The notes under the pieces are model-generated. The model saw only the letters and a program-made list of their open reading frames with translations, had not been told where the DNA came from and searched no databases. A stretch of 64,000 nt of DNA from UBA877 sp035506155 (GTDB lineage Bacteria; Chloroflexota; Anaerolineae; Anaerolineales; Villigracilaceae), in the NCBI GenBank assembly GCA_035506155.1, contig DATJPX010000041.1, positions 27,249 through 91,248 of the forward strand. Direction: 5' to 3'. A program made the position numbers and the translations under genes. Position 1 is the first letter of the stretch; every line of letters starts with the position of its first letter. Of this stretch, positions 41,048 through 49,112 are shown one piece after another.

Positions 41048-42280
41048 ATGCAACTATATTTACGCTTGGCCTGGCGCAACATCTGGCGCCACCGCCGCCG
41101 CACTGTCATCATCGTCCTGGCCATGTCCACGACCCTGGCGATGATGATGTGGTACGACGGACTGATCAACGGCTTTACCGATGCGATCTACGGGAACGCC
41201 GTCAAGGTCCTGGGTGGGAACATCCAGGTCCATGCCGCGGGCTATCGGGCCCAGGCGAGTTCGACCCCGCTCCTGCCGCTGTCCGATCCGCAGGCCGTGA
41301 TCAAGGCGGCCGAAGCCAATCCGAATACGCTGGCTGCCACGCAGCGGATCAATACTGGCGGACTGGTCACCAATCATGAAGGTGCCTTCGCAGTCGGCAT
41401 CACTGGCGTCGAGCCGGAGAACGAGTTGAAGGTCAACATCATCGGCCAGTACGTCAAGGCCGGGCGCAATTTGACCAGCGCCGATACCGACTCGATCCTG
41501 ATCGGCAAAGGCCTGGCGGAAGCGATGAGCGTCCAGGTGGGCGACCGGATCACCCTGGTCGGCCGCTCCCAGCACCAGCAGATGCGCCAGCGCACCATGA
41601 CCGTGGTTGGCATCTTCGACCTGGGCATGTCCGACATCGAGAAGGCGACCGTCTACATCTCCCTTGGAGAGGCCCAGTCGCTCTACGACCTGAACGGCCA
41701 ATCCACCGAGGTGGCGGTCTTCCTGAAACACCTTGGGCAGGAAAATGCTGTCATCCAGAGCATGAAGCCCAGCCTGTCGTCCGGATACGAGATCGAATCC
41801 TATGAAGCCAATTATCCCGACCTGGCCTCCGCCATCACTACGAAGAGCGGCCTGATGGACATCTTCAGCGTGATCGTCATTGCCATCGCCGGGGTAGGTA
41901 TTCTCAACCTGCTGCTGATGGCGATCTACGAGCGGACGCGCGAGATCGGCATGCTCGGGGCGATGGGCCTCAAGCCCGCCCAGATCTCGGTCCTGTTCGT
42001 CCTCGAAGGTCTCATGATCGGCCTGGTCGGGATTGCCGTCGGCATCGTCTTCGGACTGGTCCTCAACGGGATCCTGCGCAAGGTCGGCATGGACTTCGGC
42101 GCCATGACGCAAGCGGCCAGCTACATGGCCCTGATCCAGGGGAAGGTCTATCCTACCTGGGGCGTCGAAAAACTGCCGATGCGCGTTACCATCGTGGCGG
42201 TCATCTCGGCCCTGGCAGCCTTGATCCCGGCGGTAGAAGCCGGGCGGCGCGAACCCGCCGAAGCTTTGCACTACGTATGA
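41048..42280 (+). CDS. ABC permease, LolC/E - MacB type (system 2, subunit A)
   Basis: A 410-residue permease. The first helix follows WRNIWRHRRRTVIIVLAMSTTLAMMMWYDG. A ~240-residue extracytoplasmic domain comes next, then the FtsX domain with three helices (TREIGMLGAMGLKPAQISVLFVLEGLMIGLVG). AAAGGAG precedes the ATG. It pairs with the similar permease directly downstream (8-bp gap), as LolC pairs with LolE. No outer membrane genes appear in the window, so lipoprotein sorting is unlikely; export of a hydrophobic compound is a better guess. Confidence 0.9.
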   Translation: MQLYLRLAWRNIWRHRRRTVIIVLAMSTTLAMMMWYDGLINGFTDAIYGNAVKVLGGNIQVHAAGYRAQASSTPLLPLSDPQAVIKAAEANPNTLAATQRINTGGLVTNHEGAFAVGITGVEPENELKVNIIGQYVKAGRNLTSADTDSILIGKGLAEAMSVQVGDRITLVGRSQHQQMRQRTMTVVGIFDLGMSDIEKATVYISLGEAQSLYDLNGQSTEVAVFLKHLGQENAVIQSMKPSLSSGYEIESYEANYPDLASAITTKSGLMDIFSVIVIAIAGVGILNLLLMAIYERTREIGMLGAMGLKPAQISVLFVLEGLMIGLVGIAVGIVFGLVLNGILRKVGMDFGAMTQAASYMALIQGKVYPTWGVEKLPMRVTIVAVISALAALIPAVEAGRREPAEALHYV

Positions 42281-42288
42281 GGTGAGTC

Positions 42289-43506
42289 ATGATCCAGTTA
42301 CTTAAAATGGCATTCCGTGATTTGGGACGCAACCGCCGCCGGACCTTCTTCTCGGCCCTGGCGGTCGGCGTGAGCCTCGCCATCCTGATCCTGATGGCGT
42401 CCGTCATCGCCGGGGAGATCGGCGGCGCCTTTGATGCGGCCATCCGCTTGCAGAGCGGCCACATCCAGGTGCGCTCGGCCAGTTACGACGAGAACAAGTC
42501 CAGCCTGAAGTGGGAGGACCTGGTCCAGAATCCGGATCAGATCGCCGCCCAGATCGCCGCCCTCCCGCAGGTCAAGGCCGCCACGCCGCGGCTGTTCGCC
42601 AGCGGCTTCCTCTCGACCGGGAACGAATCGGCTGGGGTGCGCGTGACCGGGATCGATCCGCAATCGGCGGCGAGCGACCCCTACCGCCAAGGGCTTGTCA
42701 GCGGGGATTACCTGACCGCCGACGACAGCACGGGCTTGTTGCTCGGCCAGCCGCTGGCGCTCAAGCTGCACCTGAACGCCGGCGACAACGTCAGCCTGTC
42801 GATCAACACCGCCAATGGCGACGTGGCCGAACAGACCTTCGTCGTGCGCGGCATCTATACCACCAACACCTACGGGTTCGACAGTGCCACCATCTTCCTG
42901 CCGCTGGCGAAGGCCCAGGCCATCACCCAGACCCAGAACCATGCCAGCACCGTCTTCGTCTTGCTGAAGGATAATTCGTACACCGACAGCGTGGCAAGCG
43001 CCCTGAAGCCGGGCGGCCTCAAGGTCCTGACCTGGAAGGATTTGAATCCGCTCACCGTCCAGTTCGAAAGCCTGGCGAACAGCTACATCGGGATCTTCTA
43101 CCTGATCGTGCTGGCCATCTCGGCTTCGGTGGTTATCAATACCCTGATCATGTCGGTCTATGAGCGGACTCGCGAGGTCGGCATCCTTTCCGCCGTTGGC
43201 ATGCGCGGCGGCCGGATCATGATGCTCTTCCTGGCCGAATGCGCCCTGCTGGCGGTCGGCGGTGTGCTCATCGGGGTGATCCTGGGTTGGGGAGCGACCC
43301 TCCTGTTCAATATCCACGGGTTCTATATCGCCAAGATGGGCATCACGGGCATCCTGGTGGGCAATTCCATCTTTGCCCGGCTGACCCTGAGCAACCTGAT
43401 CAGCCTGTCCATCCTGACCTTCATCATCACCGTCTTGTCTGGTCTATACCCGGCCATCATGGCCTCCCGCCTGCAGCCGGTCGAAGCCCTGCGCGCAGAG
43501 AAATAG
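42289..43506 (+). CDS. ABC permease, LolC/E - MacB type (system 2, subunit B)
   Basis: A 405-residue paralogue of the preceding gene with the same plan: first helix after RDLGRNRRRTFFSALAVGVSLAILILM, extracytoplasmic domain, FtsX domain (TREVGILSAVGMRGGRIMMLFLAECALLAVGG), and the closing SRLQPVEALRAEK. The two permeases would form a heterodimer served by the ATPase encoded 27 bp downstream. Confidence 0.9.
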   Translation: MIQLLKMAFRDLGRNRRRTFFSALAVGVSLAILILMASVIAGEIGGAFDAAIRLQSGHIQVRSASYDENKSSLKWEDLVQNPDQIAAQIAALPQVKAATPRLFASGFLSTGNESAGVRVTGIDPQSAASDPYRQGLVSGDYLTADDSTGLLLGQPLALKLHLNAGDNVSLSINTANGDVAEQTFVVRGIYTTNTYGFDSATIFLPLAKAQAITQTQNHASTVFVLLKDNSYTDSVASALKPGGLKVLTWKDLNPLTVQFESLANSYIGIFYLIVLAISASVVINTLIMSVYERTREVGILSAVGMRGGRIMMLFLAECALLAVGGVLIGVILGWGATLLFNIHGFYIAKMGITGILVGNSIFARLTLSNLISLSILTFIITVLSGLYPAIMASRLQPVEALRAEK

Positions 43507-43533
43507 GCGCGGGTAGAAAAAGGAGAAAATAAA

Positions 43534-44229
43534 ATGGAAGTCGTAAAAATTGAAAAAGCTACCCGTGTCTACAAAATCGGCGCGGTGGAAACCCAGGCCT
43601 TGCGGGGCGTTGATTTGGGCATCGATGCGGGCGAGTTCACCGCCCTGGTCGGTCCCTCCGGCTCCGGGAAGACCACCCTGTTACAGCTCATCGGCTGCCT
43701 CGACCAGCCCACCAGCGGCACGGTCTGGGTGGACGGTAAGGATGTCACCCGCCTCAACCGCAACCAGCGCGCCGATATGCGCCGCGGCCATATCGGATTC
43801 ATTTTCCAGTTCTTTGCTTTGATCCCGACCCTGTCGGCCTATGAGAATGTGGAAATGCCGCTCCTCCTGAACGGTCACACCCCCAAAGAGCGCCATGATC
43901 GTGTCATGGAACTGCTTAGCGCGGTTGACCTGGTCGAGCGCGCCAAGAATCGCCCCGACCAGATGTCCGGCGGACAGCAGCAGCGCATCGCCATTGCCCG
44001 CGCCCTGGCCCCCAAGCCGGCGTTGATCCTGGCCGACGAGCCGACTGCCAACCTCGACACCGAAAACGGCAGGCAGGTCATGGAGATCATGGAGAAGTTG
44101 AACAAGGAAACCGGTGTGACCTTCGTCTTCGCCACGCATGATCCGCGCGTGATCAAGTATGCCCGTCGGGTTGTCACGCTGCGGGACGGATTGATCGTGG
44201 AGAACAATGGGAACGGGAAGAAATCCTAG
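43534..44229 (+). CDS. ABC transporter ATP-binding protein, LolD/MacB type (system 2)
   Basis: A 231-residue ATPase with Walker A GPSGSGKTTLLQLIGCLD, Q-loop FIFQFFALIPTLSAYEN, signature MSGGQQQRIAIARAL and Walker B LILADEPTANLD. AAAAGGAG precedes the ATG. It is a paralogue of the system 1 ATPase and serves the two permeases upstream. It is followed after 9 bp by the adaptor lipoprotein gene. Confidence 0.92.
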   Translation: MEVVKIEKATRVYKIGAVETQALRGVDLGIDAGEFTALVGPSGSGKTTLLQLIGCLDQPTSGTVWVDGKDVTRLNRNQRADMRRGHIGFIFQFFALIPTLSAYENVEMPLLLNGHTPKERHDRVMELLSAVDLVERAKNRPDQMSGGQQQRIAIARALAPKPALILADEPTANLDTENGRQVMEIMEKLNKETGVTFVFATHDPRVIKYARRVVTLRDGLIVENNGNGKKS

Positions 44230-44238
44230 GAGGTTGGT

Positions 44239-45417
44239 ATGAAATATAGAGCCTCGATCATCCTCCTGCTGGTATTTATTTTTCTGGCTGGTTGCAGCGC
44301 AGGAGGAAAATCCACTGCCATCCCTACGATCGTCCTGGACAGCGGGAGCGTGGCTACCCCCCAGGTCGTGTCCAGCCAATCCGGCGGAGTGACCGCCTCG
44401 GGCCAGGTCGTCGCCGACCAGGAAGCCCAGCTGGCGTTTCGCGTCGCCGGAACCGTCAAGAGTATCCCGGTGGCCGCCGGGGATCAGGTGAAGGCAGGCC
44501 AGGTGTTGATCCAACTGGATGACACGGTACAGCAGATCCAACTCGACCAGGCAACGCTGAATTTGAACGAGCTGACTTCGCCTGCCGCGATCGCGGCTGC
44601 CCAGAAGGCCGTCGCCCAGGATCAGCAGGACCTGACCAACGCGCAGGTTGCCCTGAACACCCTCACGGCCCAATATAGCAACGAAGGCCTGATCGCGAAC
44701 GCACAGGCCGGCCTGGTGCTCGCCCAGAATGCATTGAAGGACGCCCAGACGGCGTACGATGCCACCTCCGGCGATCCCCATCGCGATCCGGCCAAGGCCC
44801 TGGCGTATCAAAGACTCTATACCGCCCAGCAGAATTACGACCATGCCCTCTACCTGTTCAATGTCTACACCGGCAAGGCCAACCAGGCGCAGGTCAGCGA
44901 AAACGAAGCAGACGTGGCCCTTGCCAAGGCCCGGCTGGCGGATGATCAGACGCTGCTGACCGCCCTGACCGGTGGGGAGGTGCCTGCCGATGCGAGCGGG
45001 GCCGGGTATGCACAATTGATGCAGGCCAAGCTGGCAGTCCAGTCTGCCCAGGCAAGCGTGGACGCCGCCCATCTGGTTGCGCCTTTCGACGGCCAGATCG
45101 CTTTCGTCCAGACGGCCGTGGGCGAGTTCGTCTCCCCTGGCCAGGTCCTGGTCGCGTTGAGCGACGTCAACCATTTCCATGTCGAGACGAAGGATTTGAG
45201 CGAGCGGGATGTCCCCCAAGTCAAGGTCGGCCAAAGTGTCACGGTATCGATCAAGGCTTTGAATGAGAACGTGACCGGAAAAGTCACGGCGATCTCCCCG
45301 CTGGCCGACAGCCTCGGCGGCGACGTGGTGTATACGGTAACGATCGAGCTGGATACTCAGCCTGCCGGAATACGGGCTGGCATGAGCGTCGACGTGCAGT
45401 TCGATACAAGCCAGTAA
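44239..45417 (+). CDS. HlyD/MacA-like adaptor lipoprotein
   Basis: A 392-residue lipoprotein with lipobox LAGC (Cys19). The mature part has the membrane-fusion-protein order: a lipoyl half (VSSQSGGVTASGQVVADQEAQLAFRVAGTVKSIPVAAGDQVKAGQVLIQLDD), a helical hairpin of ~150 residues, the second lipoyl half (LVAPFDGQIAFVQTAVGEFVSPGQVLVAL) and a beta-barrel end. Such adaptors work with MacB-type permeases, here those just upstream. In a single-membrane cell it would act at the outer face of the membrane. It is the last gene of the padR cluster; a strong terminator follows. Confidence 0.9.
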   Translation: MKYRASIILLLVFIFLAGCSAGGKSTAIPTIVLDSGSVATPQVVSSQSGGVTASGQVVADQEAQLAFRVAGTVKSIPVAAGDQVKAGQVLIQLDDTVQQIQLDQATLNLNELTSPAAIAAAQKAVAQDQQDLTNAQVALNTLTAQYSNEGLIANAQAGLVLAQNALKDAQTAYDATSGDPHRDPAKALAYQRLYTAQQNYDHALYLFNVYTGKANQAQVSENEADVALAKARLADDQTLLTALTGGEVPADASGAGYAQLMQAKLAVQSAQASVDAAHLVAPFDGQIAFVQTAVGEFVSPGQVLVALSDVNHFHVETKDLSERDVPQVKVGQSVTVSIKALNENVTGKVTAISPLADSLGGDVVYTVTIELDTQPAGIRAGMSVDVQFDTSQ

Positions 45418-45439
45418 TCTTGTGCGCCATGAAATAAAG

Positions 45440-45475
45440 AACGGGACAGGCAATCGCCTGTCCCGTTGCTTTTCC
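45440..45475. terminator. Terminator at the end of the padR cluster
   Basis: A perfect 12-bp stem AACGGGACAGGC / GCCTGTCCCGTT (45440-45451, 45456-45467) with loop AATC, then GCTTTTCC. It lies between convergent genes. Confidence 0.88.
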
Positions 45476-45482
45476 GGAAAGA

Positions 45483-46196
45483 CTATGGATTGTAGGGCCC
45501 GGCTTCCAGGGCAAGGAATTGTTTCCCGCCCCCGATGTCTTTCGTGAACAGGTCGGCGACGGCTTGGGCGGCGTAATAGGATGTATGCTCCAGAATGATC
45601 ACCCTGGCCGGGATGATCTTCGCCATGGCCTGGGCGCCGTCCTTGGAGTAGACGGGGACGAAGGCGATGTCGCATTTGTAATTTGCCATCTCCGGGTGGG
45701 CTTCCGTCCCGCCGGTGTGATAAAGCGTAATCCCGTCCAGGCTGACGAGGAAACCAACCCCGCCGGACCCTTTCGGGTGATAGGTGGTGTCGTAGGCCGG
45801 GACTGCCTTGACCGTCACCCCGTCGACTTTCACCGAATCTCCTTCATTCAGGACGGTTGCGGGAATGCCCAGGTCGGCTTTGGCTGCCTCGTAATTGCTC
45901 GCCACGTTCGGGCCGATGATCAAGGTCGTATGCGGACCGATGATTTTCTTCAGATCGGCCACCGACCAGTGATCGGAGTGGGCATGGGTCACCAGGATCA
46001 AGTCGGCCTGGGGAAGCTTTCCGTCCAGGCTGACCGGATCGAAATAGATGACTTTCGAGCCGTTATAGAGAATGGCGGACGTGCCGAACCAGTGCAGTTT
46101 GCTGAGCAGGTCGGCCGTCTTGGGTGCGGGCGCGCAGCCCGTCAGCCAGGCAAAGAGTAGGCTGAGACAAATGAAAAAACTGATCGTGCGTTTCAT
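45483..46196 (-). CDS. Metallo-beta-lactamase-fold lipoprotein (UlaG-like)
   Basis: A 237-residue lipoprotein (lipobox LTGC, Cys21). The zinc-binding motif is H71-A-H73-S-D75-H76 in LVTHAHSDHW. It has the short fold of the UlaG/YtnP-like group that begins LHWFGTSAILYNGSKVIYFDP. It is a secreted hydrolase with unknown substrate. The ATG at 46196 is preceded by GGAGGAG at 7 bases; upstream in-frame codons fall inside the promoter. It is divergent from a CGNR zinc-finger regulator gene and shares a repeat-rich control region with it. Confidence 0.88.
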   Translation of the reverse strand: MKRTISFFICLSLLFAWLTGCAPAPKTADLLSKLHWFGTSAILYNGSKVIYFDPVSLDGKLPQADLILVTHAHSDHWSVADLKKIIGPHTTLIIGPNVASNYEAAKADLGIPATVLNEGDSVKVDGVTVKAVPAYDTTYHPKGSGGVGFLVSLDGITLYHTGGTEAHPEMANYKCDIAFVPVYSKDGAQAMAKIIPARVIILEHTSYYAAQAVADLFTKDIGGGKQFLALEAGPYNP

Positions 46197-46245
46197 GGTG
46201 GTGCTCCTCCTAGAGCGTTTATAACCATCAAAAATGGTTTGACAG

Positions 46246-46274
46246 GTTATAACTTGTTTGTTATAACTTGTCAA
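46246..46274 (-). promoter_or_regulatory. Promoter of the beta-lactamase-fold gene
   Basis: On the minus strand TTGACA (46274-46269), a 17-bp spacer and TATAAC (46251-46246). Its -35 box overlaps that of the divergent promoter. Confidence 0.75.
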
Positions 46275-46295
46275 TGGCTTGATAATGGTTATAAT
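46268..46295 (+). promoter_or_regulatory. Promoter of the CGNR regulator gene
   Basis: TTGTCA (46268-46273), a 16-bp spacer and TATAAT (46290-46295), 35 bp before the start codon. Confidence 0.75.
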
Positions 46296-46330
46296 CGGTT
46301 TATCGGTAGGATCCGATCCAAAGGAGCGGC

Positions 46331-46924
46331 ATGGAATTCGTCCCAGTCTTTTTTTGTGGTGGTTTGACCTGTATCGATTATTGCAATACATACGATCACG
46401 CCCATACCCCCCCCGCCTATGATTTTTTCAGTGACTTTTCGGCGGTTCTCGAATGGGGAAAAGCGGCCGGGATTTTACCTGCCGGGACCCAGGCGACCGG
46501 CCCGGCAGATTTGTCAATATTGGAGAAGGCAAAGCAAGTCCGGCCGCTGATCTACCGGCTGCTCGAGCCTTTCACCCGCCTCCAGCAGCCGGCAGAAGCG
46601 GACCTGGCCGAATTCAACGACCTCTTCCGCGAAGTTTCTTCCTGGACGGAAATCGCTTCCGGCCAGGAAGGTTTCACGTTATCCTGTTGTTCCGACGATC
46701 CCTTGAAAAAGATCCTCTGCGAAGTGGTCCGTTCGACCGCCGACCTTTTGGTGGCTAATCAATCCGAACGGGTCAAGCAGTGCGAGGAATGCAGCTGGTT
46801 GTTTTACGATTCGACCCGTAACTTGTCCCGACGCTGGTGCGACATGAAGACCTGCGGCAACAAGGCCAAAGCCCGCCGGCATTACGAGAGAGTCAGGCAG
46901 AATCGGTTGGGGGCTGCGGGCTGA
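46331..46924 (+). CDS. CGNR zinc-finger / ABATE-domain transcriptional regulator
   Basis: A 197-residue protein. The N-terminal ~130 residues form the ABATE-type domain (LTCIDYCNTYDHAH; AVLEWGKAAGIL; AKQVRPLIYRLL). The C-terminal CGNR zinc finger reads CEECSWLFYDSTRNLSRRWCDMKTCGNKAKARRHYER, with the four metal-binding cysteines and the name-giving C-G-N. These proteins are putative DNA-binding regulators. AAGGAG precedes the ATG. Its position back-to-back with the beta-lactamase-fold lipoprotein gene suggests it controls that gene and itself. Confidence 0.88.
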   Translation: MEFVPVFFCGGLTCIDYCNTYDHAHTPPAYDFFSDFSAVLEWGKAAGILPAGTQATGPADLSILEKAKQVRPLIYRLLEPFTRLQQPAEADLAEFNDLFREVSSWTEIASGQEGFTLSCCSDDPLKKILCEVVRSTADLLVANQSERVKQCEECSWLFYDSTRNLSRRWCDMKTCGNKAKARRHYERVRQNRLGAAG

Positions 46925-46943
46925 GCTAGGCGTTCACAAAAAA

Positions 46944-47774
46944 TCAGATCTGGCATTTCGGGCAGAAGTAACAAGCTCCGCCCAGGTACTGGATCTTCTC
47001 CACCGTCCGCCCGCATTCGGGACAGGGCTTCCCCGCAGCGTGGCTGTCCATGATGCGGACGTAGCCGCCCGGTTTCCCGAAAAGGTCGGTCTCGTCATTC
47101 CGTCCGCCATTGTCGGTCGCTTCGCGGACGGTGTCGACGATGGCGGCGAACAGGTCGCGGCGCTGACCAGGCGTAAGGTCGGCGAGGGAGCGGCGGGGGA
47201 GCAGGCTGGCCCGGAAGAGGATATCCTGGGCGATGGCGTTTCCCAACCCGGGGAGCAGCTGGTCCTGGGTCAGAAGGCTCTTCAGGCTGCGTTTGGGGCC
47301 TGGCAGAAGTTCGTCGATCAGGCTGGAAAAATAATCGAAGCTGAAGGCGGGATCGTCAGGGGTGGTCCGCATCCCCTGGATGTACTGGCGCTCCAGTTCC
47401 TTCCCTGCTTCGAATAATTCCATCGCTCCCCACATCTGGGTCATCACGCTCAGCGCCGCGCCGTCTTCGAAAGTCAATAAGAGGTGGTATTTCTCCGGGC
47501 CAGGGCTGCCGGCCGGGTGATAGAGTACCTTCCCGCCGCATTCACCCAGGACGAGCATATACCCCGGTTCCATGGGAATGAACAGCCACCGACCCCTGGC
47601 CCGCGCTTCCCCGACGGTTTTCCCTGCGGTCAGGTCGGAAAATTCTTCCGGCTTGCGGTTATACCAGACGAATTTGTGCGGGGAATTCCCCAGGTGCCCG
47701 GCGCGAATGGTCTTTCCTCGCAGGATTTCGTTGGCTTGCCTGGCCAGGGTCTTGTATTCGGGCAACTCGAACAT
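46944..47774 (-). CDS. Fpg/Nei-family protein with substituted N-terminal proline
   Basis: A 276-residue protein with the family's full layout. The N-terminal beta-sandwich starts MFELPEYKTLARQ, the H2TH region contains LLPGLGNAIAQDILFRA, and the C-terminal zinc finger is CPECGRTVEKIQYLGGACYFCPKC. Fpg and Nei normally start M-P-E-L-P-E, and the Pro is the catalytic nucleophile. Here it is Phe (M-F-E-L-P-E), while the following Glu is kept. Glycosylase activity by the usual Schiff-base route is therefore doubtful, although DNA binding is likely. A weak LexA-like site (GAAC-AAAT-ATTC) is at 47849-47860 upstream. Confidence 0.88.
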   Translation of the reverse strand: MFELPEYKTLARQANEILRGKTIRAGHLGNSPHKFVWYNRKPEEFSDLTAGKTVGEARARGRWLFIPMEPGYMLVLGECGGKVLYHPAGSPGPEKYHLLLTFEDGAALSVMTQMWGAMELFEAGKELERQYIQGMRTTPDDPAFSFDYFSSLIDELLPGPKRSLKSLLTQDQLLPGLGNAIAQDILFRASLLPRRSLADLTPGQRRDLFAAIVDTVREATDNGGRNDETDLFGKPGGYVRIMDSHAAGKPCPECGRTVEKIQYLGGACYFCPKCQI

Positions 47775-47984
47775 CGTTGACCTCCCGTCTGTCCAAATCG
47801 ATGAATGGGTGAAATCAGTATGCGATCCTTACTGGTTTGTGTATTTTAGAACAAATATTCTGCTTCGTCAAGTCTCATACACCACACTGGTATCCAGGGC
47901 CCGCATAGGATGAAGGTCACCCTATGGGAATTGGATAATTGCTGTAAAATATCGCCATTATCCTGGGCGTCTTTGGAGACTCGT

Positions 47985-48986
47985 ATGAACTTATTCAAGA
48001 AGCGCGACCAACCTGAAGGGGCCTTGGCCGGATTGCCCCGCCCCGGCGATGCGCTGCCGGAGTCACTGAAAGCCCATTCGCAATTCATCAAGCGGGTGAA
48101 CTGCAGCCAGTGTGGGGCACCCAAGTCGCTCCCGTCGGCAACCGCCTATATTTATTGCGACTACTGCGGGGCGTTGATGGATTACGATTTCCGCCTCGCC
48201 AACGCCAATACCAACGCCGGCCTCACCAATACCGTATTCCATCGCCTCATTGCCAAGGTGCAGACGCCGCTGATGCAGGCCCAGGTCCGCTCGGACCGGG
48301 ATGCCCTTCGGGCGATTTACCGGCAGGTGTTTTCCGACTGGATCCAGGAATGCCCCATGGCCGTCTCGCCGCGCGCCAAGACCGACGCTGCCTTTCGTGA
48401 GCAAATGGTCGCTTATCTGGCTGAGTGTGCGGTCTCGAAGGATCTCGACCCCCGCCAGGTTCCCCTTAACGCCCAGATGGGAACGCTGGTCGCCTCGCTC
48501 CAGCGCATCCCGACACCCGGCGGCGCCTGGCAGGTGGCCGGCGGATTCTGGCCCTATGCGGAGGTATTCAAGCAGCAAATGGTCATGACCTATGACCTCC
48601 TGCACCAGCAAGGCGTGGACGCCATGGACCCGGACCATGCTCCTGCCGGCGTGGCCCTGCGGATGGAGTACTCGACCTTCTGCCAGGGCTGGCTGCCTCA
48701 CCTCTCGCCCGAGGACGGGGAGCGGCTGTTGAAATTCTTCGGGCTGGACGCCCAGTACGATGAGGTCAAGCCCCAGCCGACCGACGTGCACAAATGCGGG
48801 ATCTGCGGCGCCGAAATGCATACCCTGGCCGGCGCCCACAAGGTCGTATGCGATCATTGCGGCCACACCCTCGACATCGATAGCGGGGATGTGCCCTGCC
48901 ATAAATGCGGGGCCATGCTGGCCTTCCCGGTTTTGGCCGACCACGTGGTGTGTCCGTATTGCAGCACCGATACCCGCCGGATCTGA
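47985..48986 (+). CDS. Zinc-ribbon protein of unknown function
   Basis: A 333-residue soluble protein. It has one N-terminal zinc ribbon (CSQCGAPKSL...YCDYCGALMD) and a C-terminal tandem (CGICGAEMHTL...CDHCGHTLD; CHKCGAML...CPYCSTD). The ~190-residue middle is helical (VFHRLIAKVQTPLMQAQVRSDRDALRAIYRQVF) with no recognised fold. The start at 47985 has GGAG 7 bases upstream; a longer in-frame start at 47910 has no ribosome site. Possible roles include RNA/DNA binding or a scaffold. It stands alone between a minus-strand gene and a terminator. Confidence 0.78.
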   Translation: MNLFKKRDQPEGALAGLPRPGDALPESLKAHSQFIKRVNCSQCGAPKSLPSATAYIYCDYCGALMDYDFRLANANTNAGLTNTVFHRLIAKVQTPLMQAQVRSDRDALRAIYRQVFSDWIQECPMAVSPRAKTDAAFREQMVAYLAECAVSKDLDPRQVPLNAQMGTLVASLQRIPTPGGAWQVAGGFWPYAEVFKQQMVMTYDLLHQQGVDAMDPDHAPAGVALRMEYSTFCQGWLPHLSPEDGERLLKFFGLDAQYDEVKPQPTDVHKCGICGAEMHTLAGAHKVVCDHCGHTLDIDSGDVPCHKCGAMLAFPVLADHVVCPYCSTDTRRI

Positions 48987-49028
48987 CGGCCGGTCGCTTC
49001 TTTCGCTGGGAACATTCGAAAAAATGAC

Positions 49029-49055
49029 AAGGCCTGGCTTTACACGCCAGGCCTT
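49029..49055. terminator. Bidirectional terminator
   Basis: A perfect 10-bp stem AAGGCCTGGC / GCCAGGCCTT (49029-49038, 49046-49055) with a 7-base loop lies between convergent genes. Confidence 0.75.
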
Positions 49056-49112
49056 TGCGTCCAACCGATCCGGGTTGGTTATTTTTTCCTGTCGACGAGG
49101 ATGAACCCCCGT

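Larger units (their letters stand above)
46246..46296. promoter_or_regulatory. GTTATAAC operator repeats in the divergent control region
   Basis: GTTATAACTTGT occurs twice (46246-46257 and 46260-46271, 14 bp apart), and GTTATAATC at 46288-46296 is a near copy. The core GTTATAAC is itself palindromic. The copies cover the minus-strand promoter and the -10 box of the plus-strand promoter. A further TTATAACC at ~46218 lies near the beta-lactamase-fold gene. Confidence 0.68.
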
